Source of the DNA: Fidelibacterota bacterium UBA6531
GTDB lineage: Bacteria; Fidelibacterota; Marinisomatia; Marinisomatales; TCS55
NCBI GenBank assembly: GCA_002436185.1
Contig: DJKX01000071.1
Span: 1-22,546, forward strand
Direction: 5' to 3'
DNA: 22,546 bases
This document shows positions 7,006-15,200 of this stretch, in pieces (within the stretch, counting starts at the first letter, position 1; the number at the start of each line of letters is the position of its first letter). Under the pieces are notes generated by a model that was not told where the DNA came from, made no database searches, and saw only the letters and a program-made list of their open reading frames with translations. Both the position numbers and the translations under genes were made by a program.

Positions 7006-8034
7006 ATGGGAATTGATCCAAAGACAATTGATTGGGACAGTCTGGGTTTTAATGCCCTGGAAACCAAGAGTATGTTCAAAGCAACATGCAAAACGGGTGA
7101 ACGTTGGAGCGAGGGAAAACTGGTCCCTTATGGAACTATTGCCCTTTCCCCAGCTTCAGGGGTACTCAATTACGGCCAGGGTGTTTTTGAAGGCACAAAA
7201 GCCTTTCACACAGCAAAAGACCGCATTGTATTATTCAGGCCGGAAATGAATGCACAGCGGATGGCGATGTCAACCAAACGACTTTGTATTCCAATAATGA
7301 ATGAAGATTTTTTTATTGATGCCCTTGAACAGACTATCCAGGATAATATTGATTATATACCGCCTTACGGTAAAGGAAGCCTTTATATACGGCCAATTGT
7401 ATGGGGAACTGGACCTGTACTGGGCGTGAAGCCAGCCGATGAATATACGTTTATCATTTTTGTTTCACCTGTGGGCCCTTACTTCAAAGGAGATATAAAG
7501 CCTCTGCATCTTAAAGTTACACATAATTTTCACCGAGCTGCTCCAAAAGGAATTGGTAATGCCAAAGCTATCGGAAATTATTCTGCTTCTCTTTATCCAT
7601 CTTTTCTTGCAAAAAAAACAGGATTTGATGAAGTCCTTTATTTAAATGCGGGAAATGAAAAATTAATTGAGGAAGTTGGATCAGCAAATTTATTTATCCT
7701 TAAAGACAATGTATTAAAGACTCCAAGGCTTGCTGGCTCGATTTTGCCCGGTGTAACAAGAGATTCTGTTTTAACTCTTGCTAAAGAAAAAATGGACATT
7801 GAAGTACAGGAAACAGATGTATTATTGGATGAAGTGTGTTCCGCTGACGAAGTTTTTTGTACTGGAACTGCAGTTGTTGTAACACCGGTAGGGAAAATCA
7901 CGAGTGAAAATGGCAAACATATAATCAATGATGGCAAAATGGGAAAAATAACCCATGAATTAAGATCATTGCTCGTAGGTATCCAAAGAGAAGAATGTGA
8001 AGATACATTGAATTGGTTACACCCGGTTGATTAA
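7006..8034 (+). CDS. ilvE: Branched-chain amino acid aminotransferase
   Basis: The 342-residue PLP enzyme interconverts Leu, Ile and Val with their 2-oxo acids. It belongs to fold type IV aminotransferases of the larger BCAT class (about 340-360 residues, as in eukaryotes and many bacteria). Landmarks are NYGQGVFEGTKAF (55-67), the IRPIVWGTG strand (128-136), the PLP-binding Lys187 in KAIGNYSASL (187-196), FDEVLYLN (207-214), EEVGSANLF (222-230, where the family usually has a Met or Asn-rich variant) and GSILPGVTRDSVL (244-256). It begins only 2 bases after the acyl-CoA dehydrogenase stop, so it is part of the same transcript. It fits either synthesis or breakdown of branched-chain amino acids; the two acyl-CoA genes before it favour breakdown. 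Confidence 0.92.
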   Translation: MGIDPKTIDWDSLGFNALETKSMFKATCKTGERWSEGKLVPYGTIALSPASGVLNYGQGVFEGTKAFHTAKDRIVLFRPEMNAQRMAMSTKRLCIPIMNEDFFIDALEQTIQDNIDYIPPYGKGSLYIRPIVWGTGPVLGVKPADEYTFIIFVSPVGPYFKGDIKPLHLKVTHNFHRAAPKGIGNAKAIGNYSASLYPSFLAKKTGFDEVLYLNAGNEKLIEEVGSANLFILKDNVLKTPRLAGSILPGVTRDSVLTLAKEKMDIEVQETDVLLDEVCSADEVFCTGTAVVVTPVGKITSENGKHIINDGKMGKITHELRSLLVGIQREECEDTLNWLHPVD

Positions 8035-8067
8035 TTAAAACCTCAAGAAAACGAGTTTATAAGTAAA

Positions 8068-8502
8068 ATGCATCCCAGAAGAAAAGCAAGGATTGGCGTT
8101 TTGGAAGCCGTCTACGCAGAATCTCAAATACATGAAAAACCTGAAAAAATTCTCAAGGATATTTTTCTGCGTGATGAATATGGAAATGGAAATAAAGAGT
8201 TTATACGAACGTTATTTCTGGAAACCATTTCTCAAACAGATGAATGTGATAAATTAATTGACGGTTATTTAAAAAATTGGGAATTCAACCGGATCGCATT
8301 GCTGGATAAATTGATTTTACGGATGGCAATTACTGAGATGATATTTATAAATGATACTCCACCAAAAGTAGTGATTAGTGAAGCAATTGAAATTGCGAAA
8401 GAATACAGTACTGATGAAAGTTCCAGCTTTGTCAATGGCATTCTGGATACGGTTTACAAACACTCAAAATTGAAAAAATCGAAACAGGTAAAAGCCGGTT
8501 AA
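8068..8502 (+). CDS. nusB: Transcription antitermination factor NusB
   Basis: The 144-residue, all-helical protein matches NusB, which with NusE (S10) binds boxA RNA and supports antitermination on rRNA operons. The N-terminus RRKARIGVLEAVYAE is the usual start, and FNRIALLDKLILRMAITEM (about 94-112) and PPKVVISEAIEIAKEYSTDESSSFVNGILD (about 118-147 region) are the strongly conserved core. The C-terminus ends in a lysine-rich tail. It is 33 bases after ilvE and 4 bases before secA, so it lies within the same packed run. The nusB-secA neighbourhood is uncommon among model bacteria but is not in itself evidence of a functional link. Confidence 0.93.
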   Translation: MHPRRKARIGVLEAVYAESQIHEKPEKILKDIFLRDEYGNGNKEFIRTLFLETISQTDECDKLIDGYLKNWEFNRIALLDKLILRMAITEMIFINDTPPKVVISEAIEIAKEYSTDESSSFVNGILDTVYKHSKLKKSKQVKAG

Positions 8503-8506
8503 TGAA

Positions 8507-11500
8507 ATGAATATATTAAAAAAGATTTTCGGTACAAAGTCTGAGAGAGATGTAAAAATTATGCAGCCCTTGGTGGATGACATAAATGCTATATATAAAA
8601 CACTCGAAGGTAAGTCAGATGATGATCTTGTTACACGAACATCAGAAATGCGAAATGAAATTATTTCTGCGAGAGCTGAAGCTAATGAAAAAGCGGAAGC
8701 CAAAGGATTAGCAATCGAGGAGTTCAACAAAGTGACTCTTGAAGCAGAAACAGCTAAATTGGATGAATTTCTTCCTGAAGCATTTGCCATTGTGAAAGAA
8801 ACGTGTAGGCGTCTTATGGGACAATCCTGGAGAATTGTAGGTCAGGAGATCATATGGGAAATGATTCCTTACGATGTTCAGTTAGTTGGTGCGATAGCTT
8901 TGCACCAAGGAAAAGTGGCTGAAATGAAAACAGGTGAAGGTAAAACATTGGCCGCCACAATGCCCCTATACCTAAATGCGTTGGCAGGTCGGGGTGCACA
9001 TTTAATAACAGTGAACGATTACCTTGCGCAACGTGACGCTGAATGGATGGGTGAGATCTATAAACGCCTTGGTTTAACTGTGGGTTATATATTGAATTCA
9101 ATGGATAATGAAGCTCGCCAAGCAGCATATAATTGTGATATTACGTATGGAACAAATAATGAATTCGGGTTTGATTATCTCCGTGATAATATGGCTTTAT
9201 CGGCAGATGAGAAAGTGCAACGGGATCATTTTTATGCTATTGTGGATGAAGTAGATAGTGTCCTTATTGATGAAGCCAGGACACCATTGATCATTTCTGG
9301 AGCCGTAGATGCACCTACTGATACTACGTCACGCGATCTTAAACCTTTAGTACAAACACTTGTTAAGAAACAACAAACACTTGTCACGGAATTAGTTCAA
9401 AGTGCAGAAAAACTTCTTGCGGATGAAAAAGAAGATGAAGCTGGTTTAAAATTATTGCAAGCGACTCGAGGAATGCCCAAGCATAAACGACTATTAAAGG
9501 TGTTCCAGGAAAAAGGCATGCAGACGTTGACACAGTCTATTGAGTCTGCTTATATGCGAGATAAGAAATTGCATGAAGTAGATGAAGATCTCTATTTCAG
9601 TATTGATGAAAAATCACATGTAATTGATATTACAGATATGGGACGTGAAGCATTAGCGCCGGATAATCCTGAAATGTTTGTCATCCCCGATTTGGGTGAA
9701 ATGCTTCTTGATATAGATGAAAATGATTCATTGGATACGAGTGAAAAACAACAGGAAAAGGAACAGGCGCATCAACTCCACGCCGAACGAAGCTCGAAAA
9801 TTCATACCATAAGTCAATTATTGCGAGCTTTTTCTTTATACGAGAAAGATATCGAGTATGTTGTCCAGGATGGACAAGTACTTATTGTGGATGAATTTAC
9901 CGGCCGCATTCTTCCTGGACGCCGTTACAGCGATGGTTTACATCAGGCAATTGAAGCCAAGGAAAATGTAGAAATCAAAAGAGAAACTCAAACGCTGGCC
10001 ACGATAACAATTCAAAATTATTTTCGAATGTTTGATAAATTATCTGGAATGACAGGAACGGCTGAAACGGAAGCTGAAGAATTAGGAAGTATTTATAATC
10101 TGGACGTAATGGTTATACCTCCAAATGAAGAAATTATACGCGACGACAGGGACGATTTAGTGTATAAAACAAAACGAGAGAAATACAATGCTGTCATAGA
10201 TGAAATATCAAATGCTCATAGTAGTGGACAACCTACGTTGGTTGGCACTATTTCAGTGGAAGCATCTGAGTTGCTTTCCAGAATGCTAAAGCGAAGAGGT
10301 ATCCTCCATAATGTTTTAAATGCCAAGCAGCACAAGAGTGAAGCTGAAATTATTACTAGAGCCGGTCAGCCGGGAGCCGTTACTATCGCCACAAATATGG
10401 CTGGAAGAGGGACAGACATCAAATTGGGTTCTGGGGTGAAGGAATCAGGCGGACTGCATATTCTGGGGACTGAGCGTCATGAATCTCGCAGAATTGATGA
10501 TCAATTGCGCGGTCGATCCGGACGACAAGGTGATCCGGGATCGTCCAGGTTTTATTTATCCCTGGAAGATGACTTAATGCGCTTATTCAATTCTGAACGT
10601 GTAGCGTCAATCATGGATAAAATGGGCGTAGAGGACGGAGAAGTAATAACTCATAAAATGGTGACTCGAGCTATAGGTAATGCCCAAAAGAAAGTAGAAC
10701 AACGAAACTTCGGTATACGAAAACATTTATTGGAATATGACGATGTTATGAATCAACAACGCCAGGTTGTTTATGATCTGCGCAATCAAGCATTGCAAGG
10801 TGAAAATCTTCGTGAAACTGTTTTGAATCTTATTTCTGATTTTATTGATGATGAATTCGAAACACAAGATTTTGATAATCCAAGAGATTGGGATTGGGAA
10901 CATTTAAAACATATTTTTTCATCCGTGTTAATGGTTGATGTTAATACAGATGAGATTCATCCGGAAAATGAGAATGAATTGAATATTGATGAAATACATC
11001 AATATATCATGGATAAAGCTGTGTCAATGTATCAAGCCCGAGAAACGATCATCCCTGAAGATGTAATGCGTAATTTTGAACGTTTTGTAATCTTGCGATC
11101 AATTGATGAAAAATGGAAAGACCATCTTTATGGTATGGATCAATTAAGAGAAGGTATAAATCTCAGGGCTTATGGTCAGAAAAATCCACTGTTGGAATAT
11201 AAATCTGAAGGGTTTCAAATGTTTAGAGAAATGATTTCTTCTACTAGCAAAATAACATTGCAACGCTTATTTAGAACTCAAATTCAAGGCGTGGAGCAAC
11301 AGCCTCACGTTCAGCAGAAATCACCAAGGAATGTCCAGCTCCAGCATCAAGATACGACAGGTATGGGTATGACAGCGCAACCTCAGCAAGAACAACAGGC
11401 AAATAGACCACAGCAGGCTCAAATGACACCCATTCATTCAGATAAGAAGATTGGACGAAATGAAAAAATCAAATTAATCAGCCCTAATGGAGAAGAAATA

Positions 11501-11560
11501 GAAGTAAAATATAAAAAACTCCAGGATTATTTAAACAAAGGATATACACAAACAGTATGA
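8507..11560 (+). CDS. secA: Preprotein translocase ATPase SecA
   Basis: SecA is the ATPase motor that drives secretory proteins through SecYEG. The 1,017-residue protein has the Walker A AEMKTGEGKT (about 138-147), ITVNDYLAQRDAEWM, GTNNEFGFDYLRDNM, the DEAD-like DEVDSVLIDEARTPLIISG block (about 245-265), then the second nucleotide domain with GTISVEASELLS, ATNMAGRGTDIKLG and the GRSGRQGDPGSSRFYLSLED motif, followed by a long helical scaffold. The insert near 270-430 is long and charged, which helps explain the size above the roughly 900 residues of E. coli. The end is a Gln-rich linker then KLISPNGEEIEVKYKKLQDY; the usual CxCGSGKKYKKC zinc tail is missing. Start: ATG 4 bases after nusB. Confidence 0.96.
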   Translation: MNILKKIFGTKSERDVKIMQPLVDDINAIYKTLEGKSDDDLVTRTSEMRNEIISARAEANEKAEAKGLAIEEFNKVTLEAETAKLDEFLPEAFAIVKETCRRLMGQSWRIVGQEIIWEMIPYDVQLVGAIALHQGKVAEMKTGEGKTLAATMPLYLNALAGRGAHLITVNDYLAQRDAEWMGEIYKRLGLTVGYILNSMDNEARQAAYNCDITYGTNNEFGFDYLRDNMALSADEKVQRDHFYAIVDEVDSVLIDEARTPLIISGAVDAPTDTTSRDLKPLVQTLVKKQQTLVTELVQSAEKLLADEKEDEAGLKLLQATRGMPKHKRLLKVFQEKGMQTLTQSIESAYMRDKKLHEVDEDLYFSIDEKSHVIDITDMGREALAPDNPEMFVIPDLGEMLLDIDENDSLDTSEKQQEKEQAHQLHAERSSKIHTISQLLRAFSLYEKDIEYVVQDGQVLIVDEFTGRILPGRRYSDGLHQAIEAKENVEIKRETQTLATITIQNYFRMFDKLSGMTGTAETEAEELGSIYNLDVMVIPPNEEIIRDDRDDLVYKTKREKYNAVIDEISNAHSSGQPTLVGTISVEASELLSRMLKRRGILHNVLNAKQHKSEAEIITRAGQPGAVTIATNMAGRGTDIKLGSGVKESGGLHILGTERHESRRIDDQLRGRSGRQGDPGSSRFYLSLEDDLMRLFNSERVASIMDKMGVEDGEVITHKMVTRAIGNAQKKVEQRNFGIRKHLLEYDDVMNQQRQVVYDLRNQALQGENLRETVLNLISDFIDDEFETQDFDNPRDWDWEHLKHIFSSVLMVDVNTDEIHPENENELNIDEIHQYIMDKAVSMYQARETIIPEDVMRNFERFVILRSIDEKWKDHLYGMDQLREGINLRAYGQKNPLLEYKSEGFQMFREMISSTSKITLQRLFRTQIQGVEQQPHVQQKSPRNVQLQHQDTTGMGMTAQPQQEQQANRPQQAQMTPIHSDKKIGRNEKIKLISPNGEEIEVKYKKLQDYLNKGYTQTV

Positions 11561-11825
11561 GTATTAAATTGGATATGAGTATTTCCAATGGTCTTATACG
11601 TTTTATCAATAGGTATCGAGGACCAAAGCAAATTGAAAAATGATTTATTACGGGTAGTGTGACCTGTATCAAATTATGTAAATTTTTGCTGGAAAATTCT
11701 CTTTAATTGATTACTTTCACAGACCTTGTATTTAGAAAGAATAACATAAAACATATGAAATTATTTTTCAGAAAGATATTTAAAAACATCACCTCTTACC
11801 GATCTTATTAAACCGGAGACAATTT
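11561..11825. other. Non-coding gap before the cohesin-like protein gene
   Basis: This 265-base, AT-rich gap has no supported gene. It holds a 10-base direct repeat TATGAGTATT (11556-11565 and 11574-11583), a 7-bp hairpin (11649-11655 with 11662-11668) without a T-run, a weak promoter-like pair, and a GGAG Shine-Dalgarno at 11815-11818. No clear terminator for the secA operon was found. Confidence 0.6.
11707..11734 (+). promoter_or_regulatory. Candidate promoter of the cohesin-like protein gene
   Basis: TTGATT (11707-11712) and TATTTA (11729-11734) are spaced by 16 bases, resembling a sigma-70-type promoter about 90 bases before the start codon. The match is loose and the region is AT-rich. 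Confidence 0.25.
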
Positions 11826-14800
11826 ATGATTACGAGGAAACTTAAAAATTTATACCTGATTCTATTATGTTTTGCAGTACCTTTAATGGCTCAAAGCGTG
11901 ACTGTCACCGTCGGCGATGCAACGGTAGACGGATATACTTCTGATATTGAAGTACCCGTTATTTTAACGAACCCTAACGATGCTGTAGCCGGTATTCAGT
12001 TTGATATGGAAGTAGCTCCAGGTAACGTCGTTTCTTTGACGAGTATTGATGCAGTAGGAGATGCATCAGGTTTTTCAGCAAGTTATAATGAATTATCTGA
12101 TGATGTTTACAGAGTCGTATTATATAATGCGGGTAGTACGGTTATTTCCGCTAATGCTGATACAGTGATGACCTTGCATTTTGATGGTTCTTCAGTAGTT
12201 TCAAGCCAAGTTGATTTACTGGTTTCAGGATTAATTGTTAGTGATTCTGCGGGTGGAACAATTTCATCTTCCAGTGGCAACGGCAGCATTACAATAGGAT
12301 ATGTCGTTTCATTAGATCTTTCAGATGGTCAAGGTGATGTTAATGATACAGTAAGTGTTACCGTCGATATGAATAATGGTGGTGTCGTGGGCGGTGTTCA
12401 ATTCGATCTATTTGATACTCCTGACTATGTTACAATTTCAAATATTACAACTACCACACGTACAGATGGTTTTACTGTAACCACATCTGATATTGGCAGT
12501 GGTACCAGAGTCCTTGTTTATGATGATACCGGAAGCAATATATCTGCCGGCACAGGGCCTATATTGAATGTAGATTTTACAATTCATAGTAATGCTTACG
12601 GTGGTGATGTTGCTGTGTTTTTCAGCGAAGTAGTTGTTTCAGATGATATTGGTGGCGTGTATTGGATCGCCGACTTAGATACAGGTTTCGTTACTGTTTT
12701 TCCCGGTTATATGGAAGAACCTCATAATCTTGTTGCTACATCAGGCCTGGATGGCATGGTGCCCTTGGCTTGGGATGCTCCCTTTGGACCTATACCGCCG
12801 ACCGTTCCATTTACGATTGAAATATTAACAGATAATTTCCCGGGTGAAACATCTTGGGATTTGGTACATCTTGACGCAGACACTGTTGTTGGGAGTATTA
12901 CCACAGGTGAATTAGCAGATCAAATGACACTATATACCTGGAATTTTGATTTGGCATCAGGCGGATATATGTTTACGATTTACGATACTTTCGGAGATGG
13001 CATATGTTGTGCGTATGGAGAAGGATATTATAGTTTAATATTAGACGGAAATGAAATTGCAACAGGCGGTGAATTTGGTGCTGAAGAAAGTGTTACTTTT
13101 AATACCAGTGATGGACGATATAACATCGTTCAATATAATTATTTGGTACACTTATCAGACGAAAAAGAAAACAACGGCTATATTGTCAGAGAAGACTTTA
13201 GTGTCAGTCTGCCTATTTTTATTGAGCAAGGACAATTTGAATCTCCATACGATAATATTGAGATTGCCGAATCACGAAACATGGAACGTGATGTCCCGGT
13301 AAATGCCTACAACGTATATCGTACCATTGATGGCGTTAGTTATGACCTGATTACAACAGTTGGCTCTGATGTATTAACATACACGGATGAAGATGTGGTC
13401 AATGGAACTACATATTATTATTATGTTACAGCTGACTATTCACCGGATGGTACCGAATCCGGACCTTCTAACGTTGCTGAAGCAACACCTGTAGAGTGGA
13501 TCGAACTTGCATTGAGTAGTGGAACGGCTCTTTCTGGAACAACAGATACACTTGATATCTTTGTTAATAATGAATCAGACATAAGTTTCTTTTATTTTGA
13601 AATTGAGGACACTCCGGACTTAATAGCAGCTCAAGAAATTATTGCTACTGATCGAACCAGTGGCTGGAATTTAGACGTGGCTGAAGTGGGTGGAAAAATG
13701 GTTGTAACCGGAATGGGTTTAGGTGATGATATGGAACCCGGCAGTGATGCAGTTTGCCGTGTTGTTGTTATGGCTGCAAGTCAAGATCCTGCACTATTGG
13801 ATCTTGTCATTACAGCTGCTTCAGTACAGGATGCCAATAGCAATGAAATGATCTGGACAGCTACTGGAGCAACGTTTGAGGTTACTGTAGAAACTCAACA
13901 CTTGCTTATGCCGAATGCGTATGCTGAACCGAATGAAATGATTACAATACCGTTAGTGATTAGTAATTCTCAAGATGTATATGGAATTCAGATCTTTTTG
14001 GTTGATGATCTGAATTATTTAAGTGGTATTGCCGTACAAAGCACAAACTATCACGATTTTAGTGACTGGACTGTTGAAGGAAATACAGTAGGAAATGAAT
14101 ATAGAATATTAATGTTCAATAACTCTATGAATAATCCATTATCTGCAGGTACTGGACATATTGCTGATATATATTTAGCAATGAGCGGGTCAGCCACGAT
14201 TGGCAATACAACAAATATTGCCATGACCGAAGTCGTAGTTGTAGATCAAAACAACATTGCTATGCATACTGAATTGCATGAGAGTAAAGTTTACGTTGGT
14301 ACACCAGTAGCTGCTTATTCGATTGGATCTGTAGATCAATCTGCTCAAACATTTACTATAGAATTAGAAAATACAGAACCAGTATATGTTGTTGAAATTG
14401 ACCTCGGTGATGCACCAGATGGAATTGAGATCATAGATGTATCAGCAACTGGGCGTTTTAGCGGATCAGTAGATGGTCAATCTGGCGAGACTGATACAGG
14501 AAGTGGCTATGTACTAGCATATGATCTTGCCAATGGCATTTCTATAGGATCAGGTGAAATTCTTGAAGTTAGCTATGGTGAGCATATAGATTATGAAGGA
14601 GACGTGATTACTTGGTTAAGAGATGTAAACTCTGCAGATGCGAGCTTGAATTCTATTTCTTCTTCAGCAAGTGGTTATGTGCTTATTGAAGTGGAATTGA
14701 GCATAGATGATGAGATAGAATTACCAACTAGGATAGCATTGTTTCCAGCATTCCCAAACCCCTTCAATCCAATGACAAATATTCGTTATGATTTGTCTGA

Positions 14801-15005
14801 AGCTGGATTTGTAGATCTACGAGTATATGACCTTGCTGGTAGGGAAGTGCGGACATTAGCCAAAGGGTTTGACCAAGCTGGTGAAAAATCAGTTGTATGG
14901 AATGCCAAGGATAATCATGGCCGCAGTGTGAGTGCCGGTGTTTATATTTACAGGTTGGAAACTGCGGGACAAGTTCAATCCCAGAAAATGATTTTACTTA
15001 AGTAA
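11826..15005 (+). CDS. Secreted multi-domain protein with five cohesin-like modules and a T9SS sorting domain
   Basis: The 1,059-residue protein has a Sec signal peptide (about 1-23, ending MAQS) and a good GGAG Shine-Dalgarno. Then come five repeats of about 130 residues at roughly 25-158, 159-294, 557-689, 690-826 and 827-957. Each starts with a strand pattern like cohesin domains (VPV-type strand, then GIQFD or VEIDL, later a DTGS or AGTG loop, a final VVVSD or VVVDQ strand). Between repeats 2 and 3 is an Fn3 domain whose first strands (299-318) are cut off from the rest (491-555) by an inserted beta module with TFGDGICCAYGEGYYSL (388-404). The C-terminus carries PNPFNP (977-982) and a FlgD-like sorting fold. 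No catalytic motif is visible; an outer-surface binding, adhesion or scaffold role is inferred. Confidence 0.85.
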   Translation: MITRKLKNLYLILLCFAVPLMAQSVTVTVGDATVDGYTSDIEVPVILTNPNDAVAGIQFDMEVAPGNVVSLTSIDAVGDASGFSASYNELSDDVYRVVLYNAGSTVISANADTVMTLHFDGSSVVSSQVDLLVSGLIVSDSAGGTISSSSGNGSITIGYVVSLDLSDGQGDVNDTVSVTVDMNNGGVVGGVQFDLFDTPDYVTISNITTTTRTDGFTVTTSDIGSGTRVLVYDDTGSNISAGTGPILNVDFTIHSNAYGGDVAVFFSEVVVSDDIGGVYWIADLDTGFVTVFPGYMEEPHNLVATSGLDGMVPLAWDAPFGPIPPTVPFTIEILTDNFPGETSWDLVHLDADTVVGSITTGELADQMTLYTWNFDLASGGYMFTIYDTFGDGICCAYGEGYYSLILDGNEIATGGEFGAEESVTFNTSDGRYNIVQYNYLVHLSDEKENNGYIVREDFSVSLPIFIEQGQFESPYDNIEIAESRNMERDVPVNAYNVYRTIDGVSYDLITTVGSDVLTYTDEDVVNGTTYYYYVTADYSPDGTESGPSNVAEATPVEWIELALSSGTALSGTTDTLDIFVNNESDISFFYFEIEDTPDLIAAQEIIATDRTSGWNLDVAEVGGKMVVTGMGLGDDMEPGSDAVCRVVVMAASQDPALLDLVITAASVQDANSNEMIWTATGATFEVTVETQHLLMPNAYAEPNEMITIPLVISNSQDVYGIQIFLVDDLNYLSGIAVQSTNYHDFSDWTVEGNTVGNEYRILMFNNSMNNPLSAGTGHIADIYLAMSGSATIGNTTNIAMTEVVVVDQNNIAMHTELHESKVYVGTPVAAYSIGSVDQSAQTFTIELENTEPVYVVEIDLGDAPDGIEIIDVSATGRFSGSVDGQSGETDTGSGYVLAYDLANGISIGSGEILEVSYGEHIDYEGDVITWLRDVNSADASLNSISSSASGYVLIEVELSIDDEIELPTRIALFPAFPNPFNPMTNIRYDLSEAGFVDLRVYDLAGREVRTLAKGFDQAGEKSVVWNAKDNHGRSVSAGVYIYRLETAGQVQSQKMILLK

Positions 15006-15025
15006 GTACATTTGAAATTCATTTT

Positions 15026-15060
15026 AAAAAAAGGGCAGGTTTTCCTGCCCTTTTTCTTTT
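15026..15060 (+). terminator. Strong Rho-independent terminator
   Basis: A GC-rich stem AAGGGCAGG (15031-15039) pairs with CCTGCCCTT (15044-15052) around a TTTT loop, with an A-run before it and a long T-rich run after it. It closes the cohesin-like protein gene and insulates the downstream tRNA and respiratory operon. Confidence 0.93.
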
Positions 15061-15070
15061 TCTACCCATA

Positions 15071-15078
15071 TATAAAAT
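15071..15078 (+). promoter_or_regulatory. Possible -10 element before the tRNA and respiratory operon
   Basis: TATAAAAT (15071-15078) is a good -10 match about 33 bases before the mature tRNA 5' end and just after the previous terminator. I see no matching -35 hexamer at the usual distance, so the assignment is weak. Some promoter must lie between 15060 and 15112 if the terminator works. Confidence 0.25.
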
Positions 15079-15111
15079 CTTAACTTCGCCTACTTTTTTT
15101 AAATGAATATT

Positions 15112-15194
15112 GCCGCGGTGGTGGAATTGGTAGACACGCCAGATTTAGGATCTGGTGCCCTTTGGGTGTGAAGGTTCGACTCCTTTCCGCGGCA
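15112..15194 (+). tRNA. tRNA-Leu (anticodon UAG)
   Basis: A full class II tRNA can be folded. The acceptor arm GCCGCGG (15112-15118) pairs with CCGCGGC (15187-15193), with discriminator A at 15194. The D arm contains AATTGGTAGA, the anticodon stem CCAGA/TCTGG (15139-15143 with 15151-15155) holds the anticodon TAG (15146-15148), a long variable arm follows (15156-15169, typical of Leu), and the T arm has GGTTCGACTCC. CCA is not encoded, so it must be added by CCA-transferase. The gene lies between a terminator and a start codon only 7 bases away. Confidence 0.95.
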
Positions 15195-15200
15195 CACTAA

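Noticed and set aside
11556..11583. 10-base direct repeat TATGAGTATT
   Set aside because: Only two short, AT-rich copies; no further copies, target-site structure or mobile gene nearby. It probably has no meaning.
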